A stretch of DNA of 10,622 nt, from contig JACRFR010000049.1 in NCBI GenBank assembly GCA_016212635.1, positions 1 through 10,622 on the forward strand. The letters run 5' to 3'. The notes beneath the pieces are model-generated. The model did not search any database and had not been told where the DNA came from. It worked only from the letters and a program-made list of their open reading frames with translations. This document shows, piece by piece, positions 1-6,100 of this stretch (position 1 is the first letter of the stretch; each line of letters begins with the position of its first letter). Both the position numbers and the translations under genes were made by a program. This stretch comes from Candidatus Liptonbacteria bacterium (GTDB taxonomy: Bacteria > Patescibacteriota > Minisyncoccia > UBA6257 > 2-01-FULL-56-20).

Positions 1-3
1 AGT

Positions 4-161
4 GCTGTTCGAAAACGACCTTTTCTCTTATCCCTCTCGGTCATCCCGGGCTTGCCGTGCCCGACCGTAGCTTTAGCGAAGGTGGGACCCGGGATCCAGG
101 ATCCTGAAAAACCTGGATTCCCGCTTTCGCGGGAATGACAACCCCCTGGTTTTCGAACAGC
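4..161. repeat. Intergenic element with 13-bp terminal inverted repeats
   Basis: A 13-nt arm at 4-16 (GCTGTTCGAAAAC) is the exact reverse complement of 149-161. Between them lies GC-rich non-coding sequence with several internal palindromes (CCCGGG, GGATCC) and a strong hairpin at 117-136. The arm begins CTGTTCGA, like the REP copies found later in the window. No coding sequence was seen here. It could be a MITE-like element or a large nested hairpin; the left flank is cut by the window edge, so no target duplication can be checked. Confidence 0.55.
117..136. repeat. Perfect 8-bp stem hairpin
   Basis: ATTCCCGC (117-124) pairs with GCGGGAAT (129-136) around a TTTC loop. The surrounding CCTGGATTCCCGC...GCGGGAATGAC pattern is a widespread intergenic palindrome in bacterial genomes. 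No T-run follows, so it does not look like an intrinsic terminator. Confidence 0.6.
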
Positions 162-172
162 GCACCAAGTAT

Positions 173-206
173 TTGACAAAATACATGGTTTGGCATACCC
201 TATATT
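173..206 (+). promoter_or_regulatory. Possible sigma70-type promoter for the ATPase gene
   Basis: TTGACA at 173-178 is a perfect -35 hexamer. The best -10 match, TATATT (201-206), lies 22 nt downstream, which is too far. A weaker TACCCT (196-201) has the normal 17-nt spacing. It is the only promoter-like sequence upstream of the ATPase, so it is reported with low confidence. Confidence 0.3.
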
Positions 207-239
207 TAGGTTGATTTAACCTGAAGAGGATTTTAGCGC

Positions 240-327
240 TTAAATCCCTGCGCCACCGCTAAAGCTAGGGCGGCACGCGGTCGGCCTGCGGCCACTCCCT
301 TTACTAAAGGGAGAAACATTAAATCCC
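240..327. mobile_element. Small hairpin element flanked by a 9-bp direct repeat
   Basis: TTAAATCCC occurs at 240-248 and again at 319-327, directly before the ATPase start codon. The 70 nt between (249-318) are GC-rich and contain a perfect hairpin: CTCCCTTT (295-302) with AAAGGGAG (306-313). This hairpin resembles the CCTCCCCTT/AAGGGGAGG hairpins inside recG. A 9-bp duplication around a short structured sequence is what insertion with target-site duplication would leave. No long terminal inverted repeats are visible, so the mechanism is inferred. Confidence 0.5.
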
Positions 328-329
328 AA

Positions 330-1451
330 ATGATGAAATTCAACCGGAAACAAAGCATTCAAGTTAACCTCTCTCCTAAAAGAGCTTTGGTTATTTATGG
401 GCCGAGAAGAATCGGTAAAACAACCATGTTGCAGCAGTATCTGCGCCGGCAAAAAAACTACTTTTATACCACCGGGGATGATTTCAAAATTCGGGAATTA
501 TTTAAATCCCAAGATCGGGATCGGATTTTGGATATGGCCGGGCAGTACGAAATAATAGCCCTAGACGAAGCTCAAAATATTCCTTCAGTAGGCTTGGGAG
601 CCAAAATGATCGTAGATTCTTTACCGGATAAGATCGTTATTCTGACGGGTTCGTCTTCCTTGAATTTATCCAAAGAAGTAGGGGAGCCGCTGACCGGTCG
701 GCATTTTACCATAACTCTGCTACCTTTCGCCCAGGACGAAATACAAGCCAGTCGTTTTGAACTGGAAAATGCTCTGGAAGATTTTTTGGTTTACGGCAGC
801 TACCCGGAAGTCCTGGCTGAGCCCAACCGCGAGCGGAAAGCTAAGATCTTGAACGAGCTGGCGTCCTCCTATTTATTCAAGGATGTTCTAGCTTTGGATA
901 AAATAAGATCTCCGGATCTACTTTTGGACATAATCAAATGCTTATCTTTCCAAGTCGGTTCGGAAGTATCCCTAAACGAAATCGCCAACACTGTCAAAAC
1001 TGATGTCAAAACCGTAGGCCGATACATTGATGTCCTGGAAAAAATGTTTATCCTGAAAAAGATCCGAGGATTCTCCCGTAATTTACGCAACGAAATTTCC
1101 CAAAAAGCCAAATATTATTTTCTGGATAACGGCCTGCGCAATGCGGTCATCTCCCAGTTCAACCCCTTGAATCTGCGCAACGACGTGGGCCAATTATGGG
1201 AAAATTTCGTTTTCATGGAACTGGTTAAAAAAAGCAATAACGCGGGCCGGTTGGACCAATATTATTTTTGGAGAACTCACGGCGGGCAGGAGGTGGATAT
1301 TATCCGAGAATCAAACGGCCAGTTGTCTGCGATCGAATGCAAATGGTCCGAAACCAAAGGCAACGCTCCGATTCTATGGCGGCGAACCTATCCCGAGTCG
1401 GATTACATGGTTGTCAGTAGAAAAAATTACTTACAGATTCTGCTTCGTTAG
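330..1451 (+). CDS. AAA+ ATPase with C-terminal DUF4143 (PD-(D/E)XK-like) domain
   Basis: A 373-residue protein of the AAA_14/DUF4143 family, ATPases that are common in CPR bacteria and archaea and whose cellular role is poorly known. Visible parts: Walker A GPRRIGKTT (residues 24-32), Walker B IIALDEAQ (75-82), a sensor-1-like LTGSSS (105-110), a conserved GEPLTGR segment (118-124), a probable winged-helix region (about 211-250), and a C-terminal nuclease-like motif EVD (321-323) followed by ECK (336-338). The length is normal and no motif is missing. ATG codons at 330 and 333 are both possible starts. The nearest purine-rich ribosome-binding candidate (GGAG, 310-313) is 16 nt away, inside the inserted hairpin element. 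It is probably transcribed alone: its neighbour lies 264 nt downstream behind its own promoter motif. A chromosomal nucleotide-binding toxin or defence role is possible but not shown. Confidence 0.9.
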   Translation: MMKFNRKQSIQVNLSPKRALVIYGPRRIGKTTMLQQYLRRQKNYFYTTGDDFKIRELFKSQDRDRILDMAGQYEIIALDEAQNIPSVGLGAKMIVDSLPDKIVILTGSSSLNLSKEVGEPLTGRHFTITLLPFAQDEIQASRFELENALEDFLVYGSYPEVLAEPNRERKAKILNELASSYLFKDVLALDKIRSPDLLLDIIKCLSFQVGSEVSLNEIANTVKTDVKTVGRYIDVLEKMFILKKIRGFSRNLRNEISQKAKYYFLDNGLRNAVISQFNPLNLRNDVGQLWENFVFMELVKKSNNAGRLDQYYFWRTHGGQEVDIIRESNGQLSAIECKWSETKGNAPILWRRTYPESDYMVVSRKNYLQILLR

Positions 1452-1462
1452 GTTCCGCCAAT

Positions 1463-1504
1463 TGACTAGTGACCACTGACTACTGACTGGTGACGGGTGA
1501 CTCG
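1463..1504. repeat. Six tandem heptamers, consensus TGACTNN
   Basis: TGAC recurs at exactly 7-nt spacing (1463, 1470, 1477, 1484, 1491, 1498) with a variable three-base remainder. The stretch is non-coding and directly follows the ATPase gene. A second 7-nt repeat, GACATTA twice, lies at 1567-1580. The pattern points to slippage-prone simple sequence. Confidence 0.75.
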
Positions 1505-1507
1505 GAC

Positions 1508-1528
1508 CTGTTCGAGGTCGGGCCTCGG
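1508..1528 (+). repeat. Single REP copy, GAGGTCGGGCCTC type
   Basis: CTGTTCGAGG followed by TCGGGCCTCG, the same palindrome as the copies around the transposase gene at 5231-6940. It lies 56 nt after the ATPase stop codon. The flank differs on the 3' side: GGGG here instead of ATAC. Confidence 0.75.
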
Positions 1529-1594
1529 GGAATTCCGAATAAATCCTTAACCTCAAGTCCTTAACAGACATTAGACATTAGGTATTCCCCAATA

Positions 1595-1603
1595 TGCTAT
1601 AAT
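1595..1603 (+). promoter_or_regulatory. Extended -10 promoter motif, TGCTATAAT
   Basis: TG-C-TATAAT is a perfect extended -10 element. No convincing -35 hexamer is seen at 17 nt. It would start transcription near 1610, giving a leader of about 105 nt in front of the HEPN start codon at 1716. The same extended -10 sequence precedes the fibre gene. Confidence 0.55.
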
Positions 1604-1629
1604 TCTCACATACGCGTGTTGAGCCGAAA

Positions 1630-1648
1630 GGGGATGAGGGTGGGTGGG
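1630..1648 (+). promoter_or_regulatory. G-quadruplex motif in the HEPN/MNT leader
   Basis: GGGG-ATGA-GGG-T-GGG-T-GGG fits the canonical G3+N1-7 rule with loops of 4, 1 and 1. More G-runs follow at 1661-1665 and 1670-1674. It lies on the sense strand between the promoter motif and the HEPN start, so an RNA quadruplex could form in the leader. GAGCC (1621-1625) and GGCTC (1647-1651) could pair as an alternative. A regulatory effect is inference. Confidence 0.5.
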
Positions 1649-1715
1649 CTCACCACTAGTGGGGGTGGTGGGGGTGCGCGAGCTGGACGAGTTGAGGGGG
1701 TAAACATATAATGAT

Positions 1716-2063
1716 ATGGGAAAGATCAGTCCGGAAACACTAAAAAAACGATCGCCCACTGGCTAAGCGGCTCAGACGAAACAGCCGCTACCGCTCGGGA
1801 TTTATACCGCGCGAAACGGTACGCCTTTTGTCTGTTTTTCTGCCACTTAAGCTTAGAGAAGCTGCTCAAGGCGTGCGTTATGAAAACCACCCGAGAATAT
1901 TCTCCTTACACGCACGACTTACACCGCTTGGCGGAGCTGGCTGGCATATCTCCGTCCGACGAGCAGGTAAATCTACTGGATAAAATATTCTCCTTCGCAG
2001 ATCTATTTATCCGTCACCGACCGACTACGCCAATGGCTAAAAAAAGAATTTCAAAAAAAATAG
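1716..2063 (+). pseudogene. HEPN-domain gene with frameshifts (or a -1 recoding site)
   Basis: Translation from ATG 1716 gives MGKISPETLKK and then leaves frame at an A7 run (1742-1748). Reading on one base back continues as TIAHWLSGSDETAATARDLYR and on through FCHLSLEKLLKA and YTHDLHRLAELAG, which are recognisable HEPN helices (PF05168-like). A plausible HEPN C-terminus, LRQWLKKEFQKK, lies in the original frame, ends at TAG 2061-2063 and overlaps the start of the MNT gene. About 20-30 residues usually present between these parts appear to be missing. The simplest reading is an indel in the A7 run plus an internal deletion, giving a decayed HEPN gene. The alternative is programmed slippage: the heptamer is in the correct A_AAA_AAA phase. 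No RNase-type RxxxxH motif of the HepT kind was seen. The possible SD GAGGGGG (1694-1700) is 15 nt from the ATG. Confidence 0.6.
1766..1789 (+). promoter_or_regulatory. Hairpin downstream of the A7 slippery heptamer
   Basis: AGCGGCT (1766-1772) pairs perfectly with AGCCGCT (1783-1789) across a 10-nt loop. It begins 17 nt after the in-phase heptamer A_AAA_AAA (1742-1748). Typical -1 frameshift stimulators lie 5-9 nt downstream, so the spacing is longer than usual and its role is uncertain. Confidence 0.35.
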
Positions 2064-2365
2064 AGAAGGTGGTGCGGGGATACGTTCTCCGCTTACAAAA
2101 GGAGAAAAAAATTCCTGTCAGTAGGGTTTTGGTATATGGTTCCCAGGTGACCGGGAAAACGCACCCGGGCAGCGATATTGATGTGTGCATCATCTCCCCC
2201 CGTTTTGCATCTTCCCTAAAAGAATGGCAACTTTTATTTTCAATCAGAAACAGGGAAGAGGTTTTGGCCGGCCTGGAGCCAGTGGGGTATTCCGAAGAGG
2301 ACTTTTTGGCGGGTAGCAGTTTGATCAACGAGATACAGCGTACTGGCGTAGAGATGGCCATATAA
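1880..2365 (+). CDS. Minimal nucleotidyltransferase (MNT) with in-frame HEPN remnant
   Basis: The open frame of 161 residues has two parts. Residues 1-51 (MKTTREYSPYTHDLHRL and following) are the back half of a HEPN domain. From the ATG at 2033 (MAKKRISKKIEK) it is a 110-residue MNT protein of the polymerase-beta superfamily. Counted from that ATG, the catalytic signature GS-x10-DxD is intact: G36-S37, then D48-I-D50. The tail, ending LINEIQRTGVEMAI, is typical of the family. In HEPN/MNT toxin-antitoxin pairs the MNT protein can AMP-ylate and silence the HEPN partner; whether that applies here is inference. The native MNT start is probably 2033, with the upstream fusion caused by loss of the HEPN frame. 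If the A7 site is recoded, a single HEPN-MNT polypeptide would be made from 1716. There is no clear SD at either internal ATG. Confidence 0.75.
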   Translation: MKTTREYSPYTHDLHRLAELAGISPSDEQVNLLDKIFSFADLFIRHRPTTPMAKKRISKKIEKVVRGYVLRLQKEKKIPVSRVLVYGSQVTGKTHPGSDIDVCIISPRFASSLKEWQLLFSIRNREEVLAGLEPVGYSEEDFLAGSSLINEIQRTGVEMAI

Positions 2366-2422
2366 ATCTGCCTGCCTGCCAAGAAAAATAGAATAGAAAT
2401 TAAAGCATAGCGGCCTAACCTC

Positions 2423-2482
2423 ATGAAAAGAAAGACGGCAAAAATGATTCTGGTAATGGCGGCGGTCGCGGCGCCTGGTTGA
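2423..2482 (+). pseudogene. 19-residue relic of a secreted-protein N-terminus
   Basis: ATG 2423 opens a short frame, MKRKTAKMILVMAAVAAPG, ending TGA 2480-2482. Its DNA at 2448-2472 matches the signal-peptide region of the fibre gene (2976-3000) at 24 of 25 positions. A palindromic repeat follows at once (2483-2530). It is most easily read as the remaining 5' end of a second fibre-like gene. No clear promoter or SD was seen, and expression is doubtful. Confidence 0.45.
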
Positions 2483-2530
2483 CGCTCCCAACCCCTCCTT
2501 GGAAGGGAGGGGAACGGGGAGATCGGAGCG
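2483..2530. repeat. C/G-rich palindromic repeat
   Basis: An outer CGCTCC (2483-2488) pairs with GGAGCG (2525-2530). The inner CCCCTCC (2492-2498) pairs with GGAGGGG (2506-2512). The inner part resembles the CCTCCCCTT/AAGGGGAGG hairpins inserted in recG (7465-7486 and 8880-8987) and the hairpin at 295-313. The rest of the gap between the nucleotidyltransferase and coiled-coil genes (2366-2573) holds no other gene that can be supported. Confidence 0.6.
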
Positions 2531-2573
2531 CTGGTCAATGACAAATACTGAATTAAATTTAAACCCTCGGAAC

Positions 2574-2927
2574 ATGAAAAAGAAACCATCAAAGATTACT
2601 CTAGAGAAGCTGGCACAAATGACCCAGCGGGAGTTTACGGGCTTACGCTCGGAAATGGCTACTGGTTTTGCGGAGGTACGTTCCGAAATGGCTACCAAGA
2701 CCGACTTACAGGAGTTGCGGACGGAGATGGCTACCAAGACCGACTTGCAAGAGTTGCGGACGGAAATGGCCACCAAAGAAGACCTTCACGCTTTCACCAA
2801 GGAAATCACGGTGATCTTCCGCGAGGAGGTTCGGAAAATCAACTACGCGCCGGAAATCGATGATTTGCGCCAGCGCATGAAACGCGTGGAGGAACGCTTG
2901 GGACTAAAAAGCTCTATCGCGAAGTAG
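2574..2927 (+). CDS. Small coiled-coil protein with ATKTDLQEL repeats
   Basis: A 117-residue hydrophilic protein, no signal peptide or membrane segment, probably cytoplasmic. It opens MKKKPSKITLEKLAQMTQRE, a start typical of short coiled-coil proteins common in CPR genomes and of unknown function. The centre holds a perfect 13-residue repeat, EMATKTDLQELRT twice (DNA 2685-2723 and 2724-2762), plus a diverged third copy (EMATKEDL). The C-terminus DDLRQRMKRVEERLGL is also coiled-coil-like. An alternative start at ATG 2538 has GGAG (2525-2528) 9 nt upstream and would add 12 residues; 2574 was preferred because it matches the usual N-terminus. That GGAG lies in the palindromic repeat. It ends 29 nt before the fibre gene, which has its own promoter motif. 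Some members of this broad group lie beside phage or surface genes, but no function is assigned. Confidence 0.75.
   Translation: MKKKPSKITLEKLAQMTQREFTGLRSEMATGFAEVRSEMATKTDLQELRTEMATKTDLQELRTEMATKEDLHAFTKEITVIFREEVRKINYAPEIDDLRQRMKRVEERLGLKSSIAK
2685..2762 (+). repeat. Two tandem 39-nt units within the coiled-coil gene
   Basis: Units 2685-2723 and 2724-2762 encode the same 13 residues and differ only at synonymous positions (GAA/GAG, TTA/TTG, CAG/CAA). This shows a duplication held under protein-level constraint. A 13-residue period is close to two heptads and suits a coiled coil. Confidence 0.85.
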
Positions 2928-2941
2928 CTATGTATTGAGTT

Positions 2942-2950
2942 TGCTATAAT
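2942..2950 (+). promoter_or_regulatory. Extended -10 promoter, fibre gene; leaderless start predicted
   Basis: TG-C-TATAAT ends 6 nt before ATG 2957, which puts the expected transcription start on or beside the A of the start codon. No SD-like sequence precedes the ATG and no -35 hexamer is evident. Together this predicts a leaderless mRNA. Confidence 0.7.
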
Positions 2951-2956
2951 AACCCT

Positions 2957-5230
2957 ATGTCCATAGTCAAGGTATTTCTGGTAATGGCGGCGGTTGCGGC
3001 CGTGGTGGTTTTGGCTACGGTAGTGGGGGTGCGGGCGGCGGATAACTACTTCCCGGATAACGTCGGGATAGGCACGGAGACTCCGGGGTATAAATTGGAT
3101 GTGAATGGTTCTACTCAAGTGAATAGTGGAGGCTTTTTTCTGAAAGATTCTCAGTTTTATGTCTCTAAAAGTTCTAATGAAATTGAAATAAGAAATTATG
3201 CTGGTAGTGCGAATATTATCGGTATTAGTGGTTTGAATTACGTTAGAGCTGGTGGTTCAGGAGATAGTTATATGCTCGGCAATGTCGGCATCGGGACGAC
3301 AGGGCCGGGGTATCAATTTGTGGTCAGCGGGGGAGGAAATGGCGATGTCGCTTTGTGTTCCAAGGCCGGGTGTCTGACTGGTTATACCGGTTCGGCCTAC
3401 CCAGTGCTCAAGTCCACAGGCACCTACCTTTATTTTGACATGAACGGAGTATATCCAGGGTATATGTCATCTAGTGGTTTGTTTTACAAGGCATTCTACG
3501 ATTTTGACAACGCGGGTTACTACCTTGATCCGGCTTCGACCAGCAATCTGTATGGCGCGACTTTCAATCAGCCGATTACGGTCGGCACCCCCACCACCGG
3601 CGCTCATGCCACCACCAAGAGTTATGTGGATTCGGCAGTAGGAGGCGGCGGTAACGCTTCTTTTGCAAACATTAATATCACCGGAGCAATTCAAAACGGC
3701 TCGACTCAATTTTTGCAAAACATACCTGCAAATGGCGATATCTACGCGAATGTCCGGGTTTTAAGAAGTCAATCAACACTCGCAGATGGTATGTTTATCG
3801 GTTATGGGGGCTCCGGTGGACCATTGAGGTTTTTTAGCAATAGCGGCACGACAGAGTTTATGACCATTGCTACTTCCGGCAACGTCGGCATCGGGACGAC
3901 GGGGCCAGCGGATAAGCTTGAAGTGCGCACTCCTACTAGCGCTGGCGGATTGAGGGTTGTTGACAATACTTCAGGGAGCGGCATTGAACTTCAAGCTATG
4001 CAACCGTCCCTGTTTTTCAACAATTATTGGGATGGCGCAACGCAACGCGCGATTGGCAGTGGTTTAACCGGCGGGATTATATTTAATGTCGGGTCAGGAT
4101 TAATGATGTTCGATTATGGCGATAATCCTGGAGCCGGTAACGCGGCTGCGCTTTCAGTGGGAATGGCTATGACAAGCACCGGCAACGTCGGCATCGGGAC
4201 GACTGGGCCGGGGTATAAGCTGGATGTCCAGGGCACGGGTAACTTCACCGGCACCGTGAATGTCGGCACCCCCACCGCCGCGGGCCATGCGGCTACCAAG
4301 TCGTATGTAGATTCTATCCTGCCGGCCTCGCCAACCTGGACTGTCTCGGGCAATAACTTGTATAACTCAAATTCGGGCAACGTCGGCATCGGGACGACGG
4401 GGCCGGGGGCGAAGTTGGAAGTATTGGGAGGGGATGTATATCTGTCTGCAACTACAGGTTCTGTTCGTACTTTGGAATTTCGTAATGTGGGTGGTGGCCA
4501 ATATCCCTCGGTGGGAGGTGCAGCTCGAATAAAGGGCCAATATGGTGATTTTTACTGGCAAGCAGCAGGCGCGGATGCAATGCAGCTTGGTGCTTTTCAC
4601 GAAATAGTGTTGCAGGGTGGCCGTAATACTTCATCTGACCTGTCTTTTGTGACCGGCGGTAATGCGACTTATAACACTAGGGTGATTAACACAAATGCGT
4701 CTTCAATAGGCTTGAGTATTGAAGGTACAACTTCTCAATCAGGAGACTATCTACAAGTAACTGCAAGCGGTGGTTCAGCGGGAGGGGTTTTTAAAATCAA
4801 TTCAACTGGCAACGTCGGCATCGGGACCACGGCACCCTCTACGGCCTTACAAGTAATCGGCACCATCACCGGCACCACTAAAAACTTTGATATTCCCAAC
4901 CCTGCCAAACCCGGCTATCGGCTGGTGCATTCCACGTTGGAAGGTCCGGAAGTTGGTGTTTATTACCGGGGACACGGGAAGCTATCCGGCGGGGTAGCGA
5001 CAGTACACCTGCCTGACTACTTTGACGCCCTGACCCGTGATGGCTCGGAAACAGTGCTCTTGGCCGCGCGCGGCAAAACGCCGTTCCTCATGAGCTTTGA
5101 CGACTTCGACAAGAAACACAATCAGTTCAAGGTGTATGGCACGGTCTCGGACGGCGAGTTTGATTGGGAGGTCAAGGCCACTCGTGCCGACCAGCCGCCG
5201 CTCGAAGTGGAGCGCCTGGAGAGCCGGTAA
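2957..5230 (+). CDS. Secreted fibre-like surface protein with GNVGIGTTGP repeats
   Basis: A 757-residue protein with a signal peptide: a hydrophobic stretch at residues 4-25 and a likely cleavage after A27 (GVRA-AD). The body holds six copies of a (D/G)NVGIGT-x-x-P motif (from residues 34, 108, 308, 409, 474 and 618), usually followed by a short beta segment such as YKLDV. Two GTPTxxxHAxTKSYVDS modules lie at 210-226 and 437-453. Such modules are typical of phage tail-fibre-like and CPR surface proteins and suggest a trimeric beta-rich stalk. The C-terminal 116 residues (from about 642) form a separate domain containing LEGPEVGVYYRG, known from fibre C-termini. It lacks the usual S74 peptidase chaperone signature as far as can be seen. 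The ATG is fixed by the promoter 6 nt upstream. The TAA directly abuts a REP. Function in adhesion to a host cell is inference. Confidence 0.85.
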   Translation: MSIVKVFLVMAAVAAVVVLATVVGVRAADNYFPDNVGIGTETPGYKLDVNGSTQVNSGGFFLKDSQFYVSKSSNEIEIRNYAGSANIIGISGLNYVRAGGSGDSYMLGNVGIGTTGPGYQFVVSGGGNGDVALCSKAGCLTGYTGSAYPVLKSTGTYLYFDMNGVYPGYMSSSGLFYKAFYDFDNAGYYLDPASTSNLYGATFNQPITVGTPTTGAHATTKSYVDSAVGGGGNASFANINITGAIQNGSTQFLQNIPANGDIYANVRVLRSQSTLADGMFIGYGGSGGPLRFFSNSGTTEFMTIATSGNVGIGTTGPADKLEVRTPTSAGGLRVVDNTSGSGIELQAMQPSLFFNNYWDGATQRAIGSGLTGGIIFNVGSGLMMFDYGDNPGAGNAAALSVGMAMTSTGNVGIGTTGPGYKLDVQGTGNFTGTVNVGTPTAAGHAATKSYVDSILPASPTWTVSGNNLYNSNSGNVGIGTTGPGAKLEVLGGDVYLSATTGSVRTLEFRNVGGGQYPSVGGAARIKGQYGDFYWQAAGADAMQLGAFHEIVLQGGRNTSSDLSFVTGGNATYNTRVINTNASSIGLSIEGTTSQSGDYLQVTASGGSAGGVFKINSTGNVGIGTTAPSTALQVIGTITGTTKNFDIPNPAKPGYRLVHSTLEGPEVGVYYRGHGKLSGGVATVHLPDYFDALTRDGSETVLLAARGKTPFLMSFDDFDKKHNQFKVYGTVSDGEFDWEVKATRADQPPLEVERLESR
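3278..4830 (+). repeat. Five near-identical 23-nt repeats in the fibre gene
   Basis: GGCAACGTCGGCATCGGGAC plus GAC occurs at 3278-3300, 3878-3900, 4181-4203, 4376-4398 and 4808-4830, with only single-base variants (T for C in the first, C for G in the last). The DNA between copies is unrelated. Near-identity at nucleotide level, not just protein level, suggests recent duplication or gene conversion. Confidence 0.85.
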
Positions 5231-5309
5231 CTGTTCGAGGCCCGACCTCGAACACCTCCGGCCGAGTGGTGTGTTCGTGGTCGGGCCTCGATACGTCGGG
5301 CCTCGATAC
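5231..5309. repeat. REPIN: two inverted REPs plus a 15-nt duplication
   Basis: The first REP has 9-nt arms TGTTCGAGG (5232-5240) and CCTCGAACA (5246-5254) around CCCGA. An inverted second copy lies at 5268-5294, with a 2-nt insertion and one base change. The spacer contains CGGCCG (5259-5264). GTCGGGCCTCGATAC is then duplicated exactly in tandem at 5280-5294 and 5295-5309. The element begins at the base after the fibre stop codon and ends 10 nt before the next start codon. Confidence 0.85.
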
Positions 5310-5319
5310 TACGTGCAAC

Positions 5320-6096
5320 ATGAAGAAGAAATACCTGATAGCAGCGGCAGTTTTGGCGGTTATTGTGATCGGAACAGCGGTCTGGCTTATCTATTCCAGC
5401 AAACTGCCCGCCGAACCGAAAGCCCCACCCCCGCCCGAACCGACCCTTTTTAACTTAAACACCACCACGGTGGAGTATGGTAAAGGTTCGTCGGCCCTCA
5501 AACTGAATATCGAGCAGATCCGGCAGTTGCTCTCTGTCGGTGGCTCGATCGCGCCTGGGAACGGGTCCTGGCAGGATTACGAGCTTACTGGTTTCAGCTC
5601 TTCCTACACCATGCTGCCGGACGACGCGCATGAGAAGCTATATCTGGCGCTCAAAAAAATTTCCGCCGCGACCACTACTAACAGCCGGGCGCTGGCGGTT
5701 TATGACCGGGCAAGCAGTACCGTCCAACTGGTTTTACCGCCTGGCCCAGGGTTGGACAATGTTTCCGATGCAAGCTTGTCCCCCGACGGCAAGTGGCTGG
5801 CGGTCGGGGAGTGCTATCCGGCCGAGCCCGCCGGTTGTTACCGCCTGTCCCGGAATATCTACCTTTTTGACCTGGTAAACGGCAAAATTGCGGGTAGTGC
5901 TCTGAACGAGGCCAAAACCGAGAAGTCCCCGGCGCGCTTAGTGGATATAGTTGGCTGGAAAACAGATGGGCAGATCGAGTATCGGGTATACGAACGCATC
6001 TCGGCGGGCAGCGGCAAAAACATCTCGCCAACCTCCACCGTTGGCTTGGCAACCGGCGGTCTATACCGCGTCAAACAAACCAACCTCCTTCCCTAA
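5320..6096 (+). CDS. Membrane-anchored protein with a beta-propeller-like blade
   Basis: A 258-residue protein. Residues 1-4 are basic and 5-25 form one membrane segment, followed by a proline-rich linker (31-42) and an exported domain. SLSPDGKWLAVG (152-163) followed by IYLFDLVNGKI (180-190) is the pattern of a WD40/TolB/DPP-IV-type propeller blade; too few blades are visible for a full propeller. No catalytic motif was recognised. The start is ATG 5320: the frame is open upstream to 5164, but that part runs through the REPIN and the fibre gene's 3' end. There is no SD. A weak -10-like GATACT (5305-5310), contributed by the duplicated REP, ends 9 nt before the ATG. Same strand as the fibre gene and 89 nt downstream, so a role at the cell surface with it is possible. 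The exact function is unknown. Confidence 0.8.
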   Translation: MKKKYLIAAAVLAVIVIGTAVWLIYSSKLPAEPKAPPPPEPTLFNLNTTTVEYGKGSSALKLNIEQIRQLLSVGGSIAPGNGSWQDYELTGFSSSYTMLPDDAHEKLYLALKKISAATTTNSRALAVYDRASSTVQLVLPPGPGLDNVSDASLSPDGKWLAVGECYPAEPAGCYRLSRNIYLFDLVNGKIAGSALNEAKTEKSPARLVDIVGWKTDGQIEYRVYERISAGSGKNISPTSTVGLATGGLYRVKQTNLLP

Positions 6097-6100
6097 ATAA

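Noticed and set aside
1571..1759. Minus-strand frame of 62 codons
   Set aside because: It is low-complexity sequence opposite the G-rich leader, with no family resemblance.
2014..2776. Long minus-strand frames opposite the MNT and coiled-coil genes
   Set aside because: They are antisense to genes with clear motifs and repeats, and their translations look like no protein family.
5164..5319. Upstream extension of the membrane-anchored protein to 5164
   Set aside because: It runs through the fibre gene's end and translates the REPs; MKKKYLIAAAV from 5320 is a normal membrane-anchor start.
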